From assembly GCF_009495745.1 (NCBI RefSeq), contig NZ_WIDQ01000001.1, positions 434,001-498,000 on the forward strand: DNA of 64,000 nt, in the 5' to 3' direction. This document shows, one piece after another, positions 11,031-19,605 of this stretch (within the stretch, counting starts at the first letter, position 1; every line of letters starts with the position of its first letter). A program made the position numbers and the translations under genes. This DNA comes from Niveispirillum sp. SYP-B3756. GTDB lineage: Bacteria; Pseudomonadota; Alphaproteobacteria; Azospirillales; Azospirillaceae. The notes beneath the pieces were generated by a model. That model was not told where the DNA came from, ran no database searches, and worked only from the letters and a program-made list of their open reading frames with translations.

Positions 11031-11067
11031 AAAGAAAAGGGGCGCGACCCTTGGCTGGTCGCGCCCC
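11031..11067 (-). terminator. Intrinsic terminator of the OmpA-family gene
   Basis: On the reverse strand an 11-bp stem (GGGGCGCGACC with its complement, 7-base loop) is followed by TTTTCTTT. It lies 46 bases beyond the stop codon at 11113 and closes the convergent gap with the TonB receptor. Confidence 0.85.
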
Positions 11068-11112
11068 CGTTCAGATGTTCATCACACCGTCAGATCAGCG
11101 GGTTGGCTGGTC

Positions 11113-12219
11113 TTACGGGAAGATGATGACAGCGCGGCGGTTGGACGGCTCACGCACGCCATCGGCGGTCGGCACCAGCAGGTCGGTTTCGCCCTTGGCT
11201 TCAACGCTGATCTGGGCGGAACCCAGGCCCTGGCTCAACAGATATTCGCGGACCGCTTCGGCGCGGCGCTGCGAGAGCTGCTGATTGTACTGAGCAGAAC
11301 CGGACGTGTCGGCATGACCGCTGACGGTGATGTTGACGATCTTGCCGGCCTGCGCATCACGCGCCACGTTCTGCAGCACGCCCTGGGCGTCGGATGAGAG
11401 GGTGGCCTTATCAAAATCGAAGAAGACCGTGAAGTTGCGGGTGATGGACGGGGCCGCGACCGGCGGCGGCGGCGGCGGGGGCGGCGGCGGCGGCGGGGGC
11501 GGCGGCGGGGCGATCTGGGTGGTGGCGACCGGAGCCGGCTCCGGTGCACCGAACACATAACGCACGCCGACCAGGGCCGTGTGGCTGCGATAATCAGCCT
11601 TGGCCCGCTGGGTGCCGGCCTTGAAGGTGCCCTTGTCGGTGTCCAGGTAGCGATAGCCGACGGTCAGATCCACATTGTCGGCCACGGCATAGGAGAAACC
11701 GGCACCAACCTGCCAGGCAAAGGTGCTGTCCCAATCATCATACAGCACACCAGGAGCGGACAGGGAACCGACGCGGTTCATGTGCAGCCGGGCCAGACCA
11801 ACACCGGCATTCACATAGGGGCGCAGGGCCGTACCGGTATGGAAGTCATAATTCACCACACCCATGACGGTGATGGCGCTCATATTGCCGCCGCTGCCGT
11901 AACGGCCAACCGGGCCGCCGGTGATTGTATCGACAACGTCCTTGGAGTAGCCAACCTCCAGCGCCGGGCGCAGGCCATTATCGAAGCGATAGCCGCCTTC
12001 CAGAATGCCCGTATAGCCTTCGCTGAAATCCATCTTGTTGAAGGCCGTACCGGCATTCACATTGGTGTCACGGGTCCAGTTATATCCGGCCGACAGGCCC
12101 AGATAGGGACCGGAAGCGGTCTTGATCTCGCCATCCTGCGCCATCGCCAGCGAAGGCAGCGCCACCATCAAGGCGGCGGCCGACACCATCGGCGCGAACA
12201 AGCTGTGCCACTTCTTCAT
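11113..12219 (-). CDS. OmpA-family outer-membrane protein with 16-proline linker
   Basis: The 368-residue protein has a signal peptide ending PSLAMA, an eight-strand OmpA-type barrel to about residue 205, a run of 16 consecutive prolines, and an OmpA C-terminal domain with NVTVSGHADTSGS-like peptidoglycan-binding sequence (ITVSGHADTSGSAQYNQQLS) and QRRAEAVREYL. The protein anchors the outer membrane to peptidoglycan. I prefer the ATG at 12219 (MKKWHS), nine bases after GGAGG, over the ATG at 12225, only three bases from it. The proline codons form a GC-rich run that is prone to slippage. The upstream gap is long and may carry regulatory sequence. Confidence 0.93.
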   Translation of the reverse strand: MKKWHSLFAPMVSAAALMVALPSLAMAQDGEIKTASGPYLGLSAGYNWTRDTNVNAGTAFNKMDFSEGYTGILEGGYRFDNGLRPALEVGYSKDVVDTITGGPVGRYGSGGNMSAITVMGVVNYDFHTGTALRPYVNAGVGLARLHMNRVGSLSAPGVLYDDWDSTFAWQVGAGFSYAVADNVDLTVGYRYLDTDKGTFKAGTQRAKADYRSHTALVGVRYVFGAPEPAPVATTQIAPPPPPPPPPPPPPPPPVAAPSITRNFTVFFDFDKATLSSDAQGVLQNVARDAQAGKIVNITVSGHADTSGSAQYNQQLSQRRAEAVREYLLSQGLGSAQISVEAKGETDLLVPTADGVREPSNRRAVIIFP

Positions 12220-12828
12220 TCTCATATTCCTCCAGAATAAGGACCGGCACTCGTGCCGGGTAACTCCCGTATCGGATCAAACAACGCCGCCTCTGACGGG
12301 CGGTTCCCATGGAAATTGAGGTTGAATTGTTTGCGGGGATGGGTGTGACCAAATTGCAACGAAGCTATTTTGCTTCGATATAATGATCTGCTTGAATACC
12401 CACGATCCAACGCTCAACTCAACTTTCAACAAACGCCGTCTGACACCGCTTTATCTGCTGCCGGATTGAGGCAAAACTGTGAAGCAGGCTTGTCATTCTA
12501 GCGATTGTCACTCCGATAACTTATCTATGTCTTATGGCCTAGAAAGGCCCACATAGTACCCACCGCATGGTCGATGCCAGAAGCAGAGGATGGGGCAACA
12601 GGATATAGCGCCAGGGACAGCATCCCGGATGCGGCGGTCAATGAACCCCACCAGTCCGGCGTGACACGGCAGGGGGGCATGGCAAGGGGCGTGAAAAGGC
12701 CCCGTTGACGCCCGGCGACCGCCGGCGTGCATGGGCGCGCTGACAGGGTGCTTTCGGTTGACCGGAAACACGGCTTCACGCCGGCCGTTGTCGGCCGTCA
12801 GGGTGGAGAGACAGCAATATGCCCTGGT
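12220..12828. other. 609-bp intergenic region, no supported gene
   Basis: The segment from about 12340 to 12540 is AT-rich compared with the genome. It holds TTGCAA at 12353, a small inverted repeat CGAAGCTATTTTGCTTCG at 12359-12376 and TATAAT at 12379-12384, reading to the right, but no gene on that strand follows. The ompA leader occupies the left end. The right part is GC-rich. Short reading frames here overlap each other and show no recognisable protein. Confidence 0.45.
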
Positions 12829-14571
12829 TCACATGAACTGCGCGCGACGCAGCAGGTCATAGAAATTCCGCAAGGCCTGGGCCTGTTCCTGCGGCGTGTT
12901 GAGCCCTTCCACGAACTTGCCGTCGAAATTGGGCTGGCGCAGATGGCCGATAATCTGGTCGCGCACCATCTTGCGCGCCTTGGGACTGGACAGCACGTCA
13001 TTGGCGGCGAACTGCATCAACCGGGTGGCGCGGATGCGCAGGTTGGCCGACGGGTCATCCAGCTTTTCGATGACGTGGGAAGTGACGATGTAATCCGCAA
13101 CAATGCTGTCCACCCGGTCGGCCAGTTCTGCCGCCTCCGGCAAGCCGCTCTCATTGACGGCGCGGTAGAGCGAGGCCATGGCCTGCATCTTCGGCTTCAG
13201 CGGCACCTGAAGACCGACCAGCCGGTTGACATCCTGCCCCGGCCCCAGCAGCGGGCGCAGCCGGCCCAGCACGCTGTCTTTCTCCCGCTGCCCCAGATCC
13301 GTGCCCGCCAGTTCCGCCAGAAAGATGGCCCGGTCGCGGCCAGAGGGCAGCATGGCGGTCACCCCATCGATGGAAAGCCGCCGCCCCTCCCCGCCGCCTT
13401 GTTCCAGAAAGCGCAGATAGCCGGTGGTCAGCGCCTCCGCCATGCGGCGACCGCCATTCAGGCCCTGCGGCGTCATCGCCCGCGCCACCAGGGCGGCATA
13501 GGCGCTGCGGTTGCGTTCCGGGTCGCGCGCCAGGGGCTGGGTGCCCCGGATGGAACGCAGCAGCCCTTCAAACACCACCTGCCGGCATTGCGGCGCATGG
13601 CCGATGGCAATCCAGCGGCTGAGCACCTGGGTGATGGCAGGCGCCATTTCCCGTTCCTGCGGCTCGAACGTGCCTTCCAAAATATCCAGGATACGGTTCA
13701 GCGCCGTGCCCAGATCGGGCTGGCGGCCCAGCATATCCTGGATGACACTGGGAAAGCTCAGCGCGTCGGCCACCAGCGTGTCGATAATATGGATATGGGC
13801 CGGCGCCTGGGTGCCGGCATCGCCTGCCGTTTCCAGCAGCCATTCCACCTTGCCCAGCAGGTTGCGGATCTGCACCAGATCGCGGCAGAGCACCACCTTG
13901 GACAGGTAATCGGCCATGTCGGTATCGCCGGCAGCCAGCGTTTCCGCCTTGGTCATGACGCCCTGGAAACCATCCTGCTTGACGGTGAAGGTGGCGCGTT
14001 TCTGTGCCTCCTCCGCCTTCATCCGCAGATCGGTCAGACTGCCATAGATCATGTCGCGCCGTTCGCGCGCATCCTGGCCGGTGGTCTTGCCTTGGATGGT
14101 GGCAATGCGCCCCACGGCCACCGGGATCATATTTTCAAAATTGATCGCCCGCTTCATCTCCCCGGCATTATAGAGCAGTTCCGACGCGGTCAGCGCCTTC
14201 TCCTCCAGATATTGGCGGAGCATCCGGGAGATGATCTGTCGGCTGTCATGCTGAAGATAGTCGCGGCTTTCCGTGCAGACCGGCGCTTCGTCCACCGGCT
14301 GCACAGTGATGGGTTTGGCCTTGGGTGCGCGCAGTTCGGAAAAGATGATCGTATGGGTGGCGGGCATACCGGGGGCACCGGCAAAATCGCGCACAATGCG
14401 CATTCCGTCCCGATTGACCATCAATTGCTTGACGAGATCGCGCGCCTCCTCCTCGGTAGCAAAGACATCCTCGATCACCCAATGATCGACCTTGAAGCTT
14501 TGCACCTCGAAATTCAGCCTGCGTCCCACTGCCGACTTGTCGGACGTGCCGATCAGACTGGACAGCCACAT
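12829..14571 (-). CDS. Conserved-looking 580-residue soluble protein of unknown function
   Basis: I do not recognise this protein. It is 580 residues long, has no signal peptide or membrane segment, and reads as mostly alpha-helical with many charged residues. The N-terminal 80 residues (FKVDHWVIEDVFATEEEARDL) look like a separate small domain, and the long remainder contains repeated helical stretches that could be a HEAT-like or other helical fold. The start at 14571 follows a GGGGGG-rich ribosome-binding site. It precedes no gene closely and is probably transcribed alone. The high GC third-position use marks it as real; the longer frame on the opposite strand is a shadow. Confidence 0.75.
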   Translation of the reverse strand: MWLSSLIGTSDKSAVGRRLNFEVQSFKVDHWVIEDVFATEEEARDLVKQLMVNRDGMRIVRDFAGAPGMPATHTIIFSELRAPKAKPITVQPVDEAPVCTESRDYLQHDSRQIISRMLRQYLEEKALTASELLYNAGEMKRAINFENMIPVAVGRIATIQGKTTGQDARERRDMIYGSLTDLRMKAEEAQKRATFTVKQDGFQGVMTKAETLAAGDTDMADYLSKVVLCRDLVQIRNLLGKVEWLLETAGDAGTQAPAHIHIIDTLVADALSFPSVIQDMLGRQPDLGTALNRILDILEGTFEPQEREMAPAITQVLSRWIAIGHAPQCRQVVFEGLLRSIRGTQPLARDPERNRSAYAALVARAMTPQGLNGGRRMAEALTTGYLRFLEQGGGEGRRLSIDGVTAMLPSGRDRAIFLAELAGTDLGQREKDSVLGRLRPLLGPGQDVNRLVGLQVPLKPKMQAMASLYRAVNESGLPEAAELADRVDSIVADYIVTSHVIEKLDDPSANLRIRATRLMQFAANDVLSSPKARKMVRDQIIGHLRQPNFDGKFVEGLNTPQEQAQALRNFYDLLRRAQFM

Positions 14572-14678
14572 GGCCCGTCCCCCCTATACCCCTCTGATAG
14601 ATATATACCATCGAACAGGTTGGATAAAAAACCATCTATTTTGGGGTTAACCCATACGGGGAACAACGCAAGCAAGGG

Positions 14679-15176
14679 TTACCGGGGGCGCCCCTTGGTC
14701 CAGGTGGCATTGGCGGCAAACAAAGGCACTGTGCTGATGGACATCTTGGCCGAGGCATCCTTCACCTGCCGGCTATAGACGACATAGATCAGCGTATCGT
14801 TCGACTTGTCATAGATGCGGCGCACCGCGATCGACTTGAAGATCAAGCTCTTGCGTTCAGAGAACACCTCCTCCCCCCGCTTGGAGAGATTGATCTCCCC
14901 CACCGTGACCGGCCCGGTCTGCCGGCAGGCGATGGAGGCGTTGGACGGGTCTTCGAACCAGTTTCCCTTGGACAGCCGGTCGATCAGCGACCGGTCGAAA
15001 TCCACAATATGACAGGTCACCCCCTGCACGGCGGGGTCGGTGAAGGCCGTCACCTTCAGGCCATTGCCGGTCCAGTCATTGCTGAATTCCCCCACATCCT
15101 CCTGCGCAGCGGCAGGCAGGGCGGCGGCAAGCGACAGGGCCAGACAGGCAGCGGACAGCAGCGGGCGGATGGACAT
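14679..15176 (-). CDS. creA: CreA family periplasmic protein
   Basis: The 165-residue protein has a signal peptide (MSIRPLLSAACLALSL, cleavage near PAAAQ) and matches E. coli CreA along its length: KVTAFTDPAVQGVTCHI, a conserved SIACRQTGPV, and the block ERKSLIFKSIAVRRIYD, then SKMSISTVP near the C-terminus. The two cysteines near residues 65 and 92 are conserved in the family. The function of CreA is unknown; in E. coli it lies beside, but is not part of, the CreBC signalling pair, which I do not see here. I choose the ATG at 15176 because it begins the signal peptide; the longer frame to 15239 adds unrelated residues. Confidence 0.92.
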   Translation of the reverse strand: MSIRPLLSAACLALSLAAALPAAAQEDVGEFSNDWTGNGLKVTAFTDPAVQGVTCHIVDFDRSLIDRLSKGNWFEDPSNASIACRQTGPVTVGEINLSKRGEEVFSERKSLIFKSIAVRRIYDKSNDTLIYVVYSRQVKDASAKMSISTVPLFAANATWTKGRPR

Positions 15177-15330
15177 GATGCGGGTGACCTCGAAAGCCGG
15201 GAGACGGCGCAGGCTACGCCGCTGCCCGTGGCGGAGCAATGCCAGTATCCCAAGATTTGATGGAACCAGCGGCGCAACCTGATGCGGGCTGGCGCGTTGT
15301 CACCCCAGCATTGTCACGGGGGATCACGGA

Positions 15331-16473
15331 ATGGGCATGGTGGATCGGGCGGGAATGACGCGGGCCCTGTTGGCCCGCACGGCACCGACCGCGCGTGGAT
15401 CTGAACAGGTGCGCCGGGTGCAGACCTGGCTGCTGGGCGGGCTGCTGGCATTGGCGCTGATGTATACGCTTTATTTCGCCCGCGACATCCTGCTGCCGGT
15501 CTTTCTGGCCGTGCTGCTGGCCCTGCTGCTACGCCCTGTGGTGCGACTGCTGCACCGGCTGCGCCTGCCGGAGCCGCTGGGGGCGGCCCTGGTGCTGCTG
15601 CTGGTGCTGGGGGCATTGGGGGCGGGGGCCGGCAGCGTGGCCGACCCTGCCGTCGGCTGGGTGGAACGGGCACCCCAGGTGATGGAGACCTTGCAGGCCC
15701 GCATGTCCGGGCTGGAGCGTGCGCTGGCCCCCGCCCGGCAGGCGACGGAGCGGCTGCAGCGCATGACCCGGACAGAGGCCGGCCAGCGCGAAGTGGTGAT
15801 GCGCGGACCGGCCCTGGCCGACATCATCCTGGGCAAGGCACAGAGCTTTGTCACCCAGGGGCTTGGGGTGGTGGCGCTGACCTATTTCTTCCTGGCCTTT
15901 GGCAAGCAATCGCTGCTGGCGGTGCTGACCTCCCTGCCCCGACGGGATGACCGGCTGCATGTCTCCGACATTGTGCAGACGGTCCAGGTGAATATCACTG
16001 CCTATCTGGCCACCATCACCCTGATCAATGCCGTGCTGGCCCTGGTGACGGCGGGCATCATGTGGACGCTGGGCGTGCCCAGCCCCCTGCTCTGGGGGGC
16101 GATGGCAGGGCTGTTCAACTTCATCCCCTATCTGGGACCGGCCGCCACCACTTTGGTGCTGTTTGCCGTGGGCGTGGTCAGTTTCGACAATTGGACGCAA
16201 TCGCTCTTGCCTGCGCTCTGCTTTATTGCTGTCACCTCAGTGGAAGGCAATTTCCTGACGCCGATGATTGTCGGCCGCCGGCTGACCCTGAATCCGATCT
16301 TCGTCTTTGCCACCGTGCTGTTCTGGGGTTGGCTCTGGGGTATCGCCGGGGCCTTGCTGGCCGTGCCGATCCTGGCTGTCACCAAGATCCTGTGCGATGC
16401 CACCCCGCCCTTGCGCACCGTCGGCGCGCTGTTGGGCGGGATGGCGCGCGAGGCGGAGGTTAAACCCTTATAG
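15331..16473 (+). CDS. AI-2E family transporter (PerM/TqsA/YdiK-like)
   Basis: This 380-residue inner-membrane protein has about seven hydrophobic segments and the family pattern: two N-terminal helices ([27 protein letters not shown]), a soluble loop from about 105 to 170, and a C-terminal bundle with [10 protein letters not shown] near residue 268 and [17 protein letters not shown] near 307. Family members export autoinducer-2 or act as sodium/proton antiporters, and the substrate cannot be read from sequence. ATGs at 15331 and 15337 are both possible; GGGG lies 8-9 bases before the first. It precedes the qmcA-nfeD pair by about 85 bases and might be co-transcribed. Confidence 0.9.
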   Translation: MGMVDRAGMTRALLARTAPTARGSEQVRRVQTWLLGGLLALALMYTLYFARDILLPVFLAVLLALLLRPVVRLLHRLRLPEPLGAALVLLLVLGALGAGAGSVADPAVGWVERAPQVMETLQARMSGLERALAPARQATERLQRMTRTEAGQREVVMRGPALADIILGKAQSFVTQGLGVVALTYFFLAFGKQSLLAVLTSLPRRDDRLHVSDIVQTVQVNITAYLATITLINAVLALVTAGIMWTLGVPSPLLWGAMAGLFNFIPYLGPAATTLVLFAVGVVSFDNWTQSLLPALCFIAVTSVEGNFLTPMIVGRRLTLNPIFVFATVLFWGWLWGIAGALLAVPILAVTKILCDATPPLRTVGALLGGMAREAEVKPL

Positions 16474-16559
16474 AAAATCGGCGTTTCACGGTTGCGAAAC
16501 TCTGGCGTGCCTCCATCGCATACCCCATATTGGTTGATAGGTTCATCCAGGGGGAAAAT

Positions 16560-17579
16560 ATGGACGCCACCATCTTCGCCAGCATCGTTGCCATCTTCGG
16601 CATTCTGGTGGCCTGGGCCGGTATCAAGACCGTGCCCCAGGGCCAGGAATTTACGGTGGAACGGTTTGGCCGCTATACCCACACGCTGCGCCCCGGCCTG
16701 CATTTCATCGTGCCCTTCATCGACCGTATCGGGGCGAAGATGAACATGATGGAAACCGTGCTGGACGTGCCCAGCCAGGAGATCATCACCAAGGACAATG
16801 CCATGGTGAAGGTCGATGGCGTCGTCTTCTTCCAGGTGCTGGACGCGGCCCGCGCCTCTTACGAGGTGAACCAGCTGCAGCTGGCCATCCTGAACCTGAC
16901 CATGACCAATATCCGTACCGTCATGGGCTCCATGGACCTGGATGAGCTGCTGTCCCAGCGCGACCGCATCAATGGCCAATTGCTGCACGTGGTCGATGAA
17001 GCCACCCAGCCCTGGGGGGTGAAGGTGACGCGGATCGAAATCCGCGACATCCAGCCGCCGCGCGATCTGGTGGACAGCATGGCCCGCCAGATGAAGGCCG
17101 AACGCGAGCGCCGCGCCCTGATCCTGGAAGCCGAAGGGGCCCGCCAGTCCGCCATCCTGAAGGCTGAGGGCCAGAAGCAGGCCGCCATCCTGGAAGCCGA
17201 GGGCCGGCGGGAGGCTGCCTTCCGCGATGCCGAAGCGCGGGAGCGCGAGGCCCAGGCGGAAGCGGAGGCCACCCGCATGGTCTCCGACGCCATCTCTGCG
17301 GGCAATGTGCAGGCGATCAATTACTTCGTGGCCCAGCAATATTTGACCACCTTCAAGGAATTTGCCCACAGCCCCAATCAGAAAATATTGATGATGCCAG
17401 TGGAGGCGACGGGCATCATCAGCACCCTGGGTGGCCTGTCGGAACTGGCCCGCGAAGCCTTTGGGCCCAAGGACGGTCCCGCCACGCCCAAGCCGCCGGT
17501 CCCGCCCAGCCGCCCAGTTGTCCGCCCCAACCCGCCGCCCTCTCCCTGGGGCGACAATAATGGCGGCAGCGCCACCTGA
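16560..17579 (+). CDS. qmcA: SPFH/Band 7 membrane protein, QmcA (paraslipin) type
   Basis: The 339-residue protein has one N-terminal membrane anchor (residues 4-21) and a Band 7 domain from about 22 to 180 ([19 protein letters not shown]). A long Ala/Glu coiled coil follows ([20 protein letters not shown]), then a proline-rich tail. Proteins of this type oligomerise in membrane microdomains and act with NfeD partners and FtsH-type proteases in membrane quality control. AGGGGG lies 6 bases before the ATG at 16560, so I reject the start at 16530. The nfeD gene follows 17 bases downstream, the same pairing as E. coli qmcA-ybbJ. Confidence 0.95.
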   Translation: MDATIFASIVAIFGILVAWAGIKTVPQGQEFTVERFGRYTHTLRPGLHFIVPFIDRIGAKMNMMETVLDVPSQEIITKDNAMVKVDGVVFFQVLDAARASYEVNQLQLAILNLTMTNIRTVMGSMDLDELLSQRDRINGQLLHVVDEATQPWGVKVTRIEIRDIQPPRDLVDSMARQMKAERERRALILEAEGARQSAILKAEGQKQAAILEAEGRREAAFRDAEAREREAQAEAEATRMVSDAISAGNVQAINYFVAQQYLTTFKEFAHSPNQKILMMPVEATGIISTLGGLSELAREAFGPKDGPATPKPPVPPSRPVVRPNPPPSPWGDNNGGSAT

Positions 17580-17596
17580 TCGGGGGAGAAAACACC

Positions 17597-18040
17597 ATGG
17601 AACAGCCCTATCTGCATTTCTGGCACTGGTGGGCGCTCGCGCTGCTGCTGGGCGGGCTGGAAATGTTCCTACCCGGTGCCGCCTTCCTCTGGGTCGGCGG
17701 GGCCGCTGCCCTGACCGGGCTGGTCATGTTTGTGGCTCCCGGTCTGGGGGAAAGCGTGCAGTTGATGCTGTTCGGTGCCCTGGCGGTGGTGGCCTTCCTG
17801 ACCTCCCGCCGCTTCGCCAGGCCGGATGCACTGGACGAAGGAAACAACACGTTGAACCGACGGGGTGAACAATATATCGGCCAGTGGCTGATGCTGGAAA
17901 CACCGCTGAGCAACGGCCATGGCCGGGCCCGGCTGGGCGACAGCAGCTGGCCAGTGCTGGGCGATGGCGAACTGCCGGCCGGGACACGGGTAAAGGTGGT
18001 GGGGATCGATGGTGTCAATTTGCGGGTAGTAGCAGAGTAA
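17597..18040 (+). CDS. NfeD-family membrane protein, partner of QmcA
   Basis: The 147-residue protein has two or three hydrophobic segments (WALALLLGGLEMFLPGAAFLW, LTGLVMFVAPGLG, QLMLFGALAVVAFLTS) followed by a small beta-rich OB-fold domain with GRARLGDSSWPVLGD near residue 113 and a C-terminal GTRVKVVGIDGVNLRVV. This is the short NfeD (YbbJ) form without protease domain. It supports its SPFH neighbour. The gene starts with a GGGGGAGAAAACACC site before its ATG and belongs to the qmcA operon. Confidence 0.93.
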   Translation: MEQPYLHFWHWWALALLLGGLEMFLPGAAFLWVGGAAALTGLVMFVAPGLGESVQLMLFGALAVVAFLTSRRFARPDALDEGNNTLNRRGEQYIGQWLMLETPLSNGHGRARLGDSSWPVLGDGELPAGTRVKVVGIDGVNLRVVAE

Positions 18041-18156
18041 TCATTTGTTAACCATCCCAATTTCTTGATCTTGACTGAAGGATTACATATCCTTTTGTTC
18101 ACATGATACAGCCGCTCTGTTGCGTTTATAATAAATTCGATGCAACGGAGCGCGCC

Positions 18157-19491
18157 ATGTTCAACGCGGAAAACTATGTGGATCCCTTGGGCGGTGCGGC
18201 GCAGATTGTGCCGAGCCTGCTACGCGACCCGCTGACCGGGATGCATAACAAGCACGGTTTCGTGGCGCTGGGAAACCAGCGCCTGCCGGGCATGTTGGCT
18301 TGCGGGGAAAGGCCCCGCGTCATCTATATGGAACTGCGGAATTACGAAGGGCTGCTGTCCCGGCTGGATTACCCGCAAGTGGTTGAGCTGCTGAACGCCG
18401 TGCGTGAGCGCATGGAATTCGTGTTCGGCACGGAGGCCCTGCTGGCCCGTTTCGACAGTGAGCGTTTTGCCGCCCTGGTGGATTACCGCGACCCCGACTT
18501 GACCGGATTGATGGCGGCGCTGGAAACCCCGGTGCGGATCGGCGGCCTGTCGCTGCGCCTGGATGCGACCTTGGGCGTGGCGGGCTATCCCGACAGTGCC
18601 GACAACATGGACATGCTGGTGATCGCCGCCCGCAGCGCCCGCCAGGAAGCGGTGGACGCTGGCCGCACCGTCGGCTTTTTCGCCCAGGATCTGCGCCAGC
18701 GGCTGGCCCGACGCCGCGCCATCGAGGATGCGCTCTGGGCCTGCCGCGAGGGGGCGGGACTCTCCGTCGTCTATCAGCCAAAGATCCGTATCCGGCAAGG
18801 TCATCTGGTGGGGGTGGAGGCGCTGATGCGCTGGAACCATCCGGAGCTGGGGCGGCTGTCACCCTGTGAGTTCATCCCCATCGCCGAACGCACCCGCACC
18901 ATCGGCCTGATCGGTGAATGGCTGACGCGGGAGGCCTTGGGCCAGGCCCGCCGCTGGCGCGACCAGGGGCTGGACATCACCATGGCCATCAATGCCTCTC
19001 CCCAGCAGCTGGCCCTCCCGCTGGAAGGCGACCCGCACAGCCTGCCCCTGCTGGAGATCTTATGCGACGAGGCAGATCGGCTGGGGCTGGACCGGCAGCA
19101 GGTGGAGGTGGAGATCACCGAGGGCGTGTTGACCGACGCCCATGCCATGCGGGCCATCCAGTCGGTCGCCCGCGCCGGGTTCGGCATCGCCATCGATGAT
19201 TTCGGCCGCGACCATTCCGCCCTTTCATTGCTGGTGGAGAGCCCCGCCCGCACGCTGAAGATCGATCGCAGCTTCGTCATCGGCGTGCTGGGCAATGAAC
19301 GCCAGATGGCGGTCATCCGTTTCATCGTGCAACTGGCCCAGCGGCTGGGCATGTCCACCGTGGTGGAAGGGGTGGAGAATATCCACCAGTTGGTGACACT
19401 GGCCGATGCCGGCTGCGATTACTGCCAGGGCTATTTCTACTACCGCCCGCTGGCGGCAGAACAGATTCCGACCCTGCGGCACCGGCAATAG
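18157..19491 (+). CDS. EAL-domain protein with degenerate GGDEF domain (c-di-GMP phosphodiesterase candidate)
   Basis: The 444-residue protein has a GGDEF-like region (residues about 22-170) whose active-site motif has decayed to FDSERF, so it cannot be a cyclase. A full EAL domain follows from about 195. The EAL core is EALMRW, and metal and substrate residues appear in NASPQQL, EITEGVL, IDDFG, LKIDRSF, EGVEN and QGYFYY. Loop 6 is altered: the usual DDFGTG reads DDFGRD, which may weaken activity. No membrane segment or sensor domain is visible. I choose the ATG at 18157, six bases after GGAG; the ATG at 18103 lacks a ribosome-binding site. Confidence 0.9.
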   Translation: MFNAENYVDPLGGAAQIVPSLLRDPLTGMHNKHGFVALGNQRLPGMLACGERPRVIYMELRNYEGLLSRLDYPQVVELLNAVRERMEFVFGTEALLARFDSERFAALVDYRDPDLTGLMAALETPVRIGGLSLRLDATLGVAGYPDSADNMDMLVIAARSARQEAVDAGRTVGFFAQDLRQRLARRRAIEDALWACREGAGLSVVYQPKIRIRQGHLVGVEALMRWNHPELGRLSPCEFIPIAERTRTIGLIGEWLTREALGQARRWRDQGLDITMAINASPQQLALPLEGDPHSLPLLEILCDEADRLGLDRQQVEVEITEGVLTDAHAMRAIQSVARAGFGIAIDDFGRDHSALSLLVESPARTLKIDRSFVIGVLGNERQMAVIRFIVQLAQRLGMSTVVEGVENIHQLVTLADAGCDYCQGYFYYRPLAAEQIPTLRHRQ

Positions 19492-19605
19492 CGACCTTTA
19501 GGGGTGGACTTAGAGCGCCGCCATTGTGCAAAGGCGAACGGTTTGCCATGATCCGCGCCGGGGCGGGGATGTTCGCCGTCCCCTTGCCGGAATCCGCAGA
19601 CAAGC

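Noticed and set aside
11461-11509. Poly-glycine tract as coding sequence on the forward strand
   Set aside because: The reverse-strand OmpA frame explains it as the proline linker; the forward frame is short and without support.
12727-14778. 683-residue frame on the forward strand
   Set aside because: It is antisense to the 580-residue gene, with His/Gln/Arg/Gly-rich composition and no domain.
18071-18096. TTGACT followed by the small palindrome AAGGAT...ATCCTT as promoter or terminator of the EAL gene
   Set aside because: No acceptable -10 lies at the right distance and the stem is only 6 bp without a clear T-tract, so it is too weak to list as a feature.
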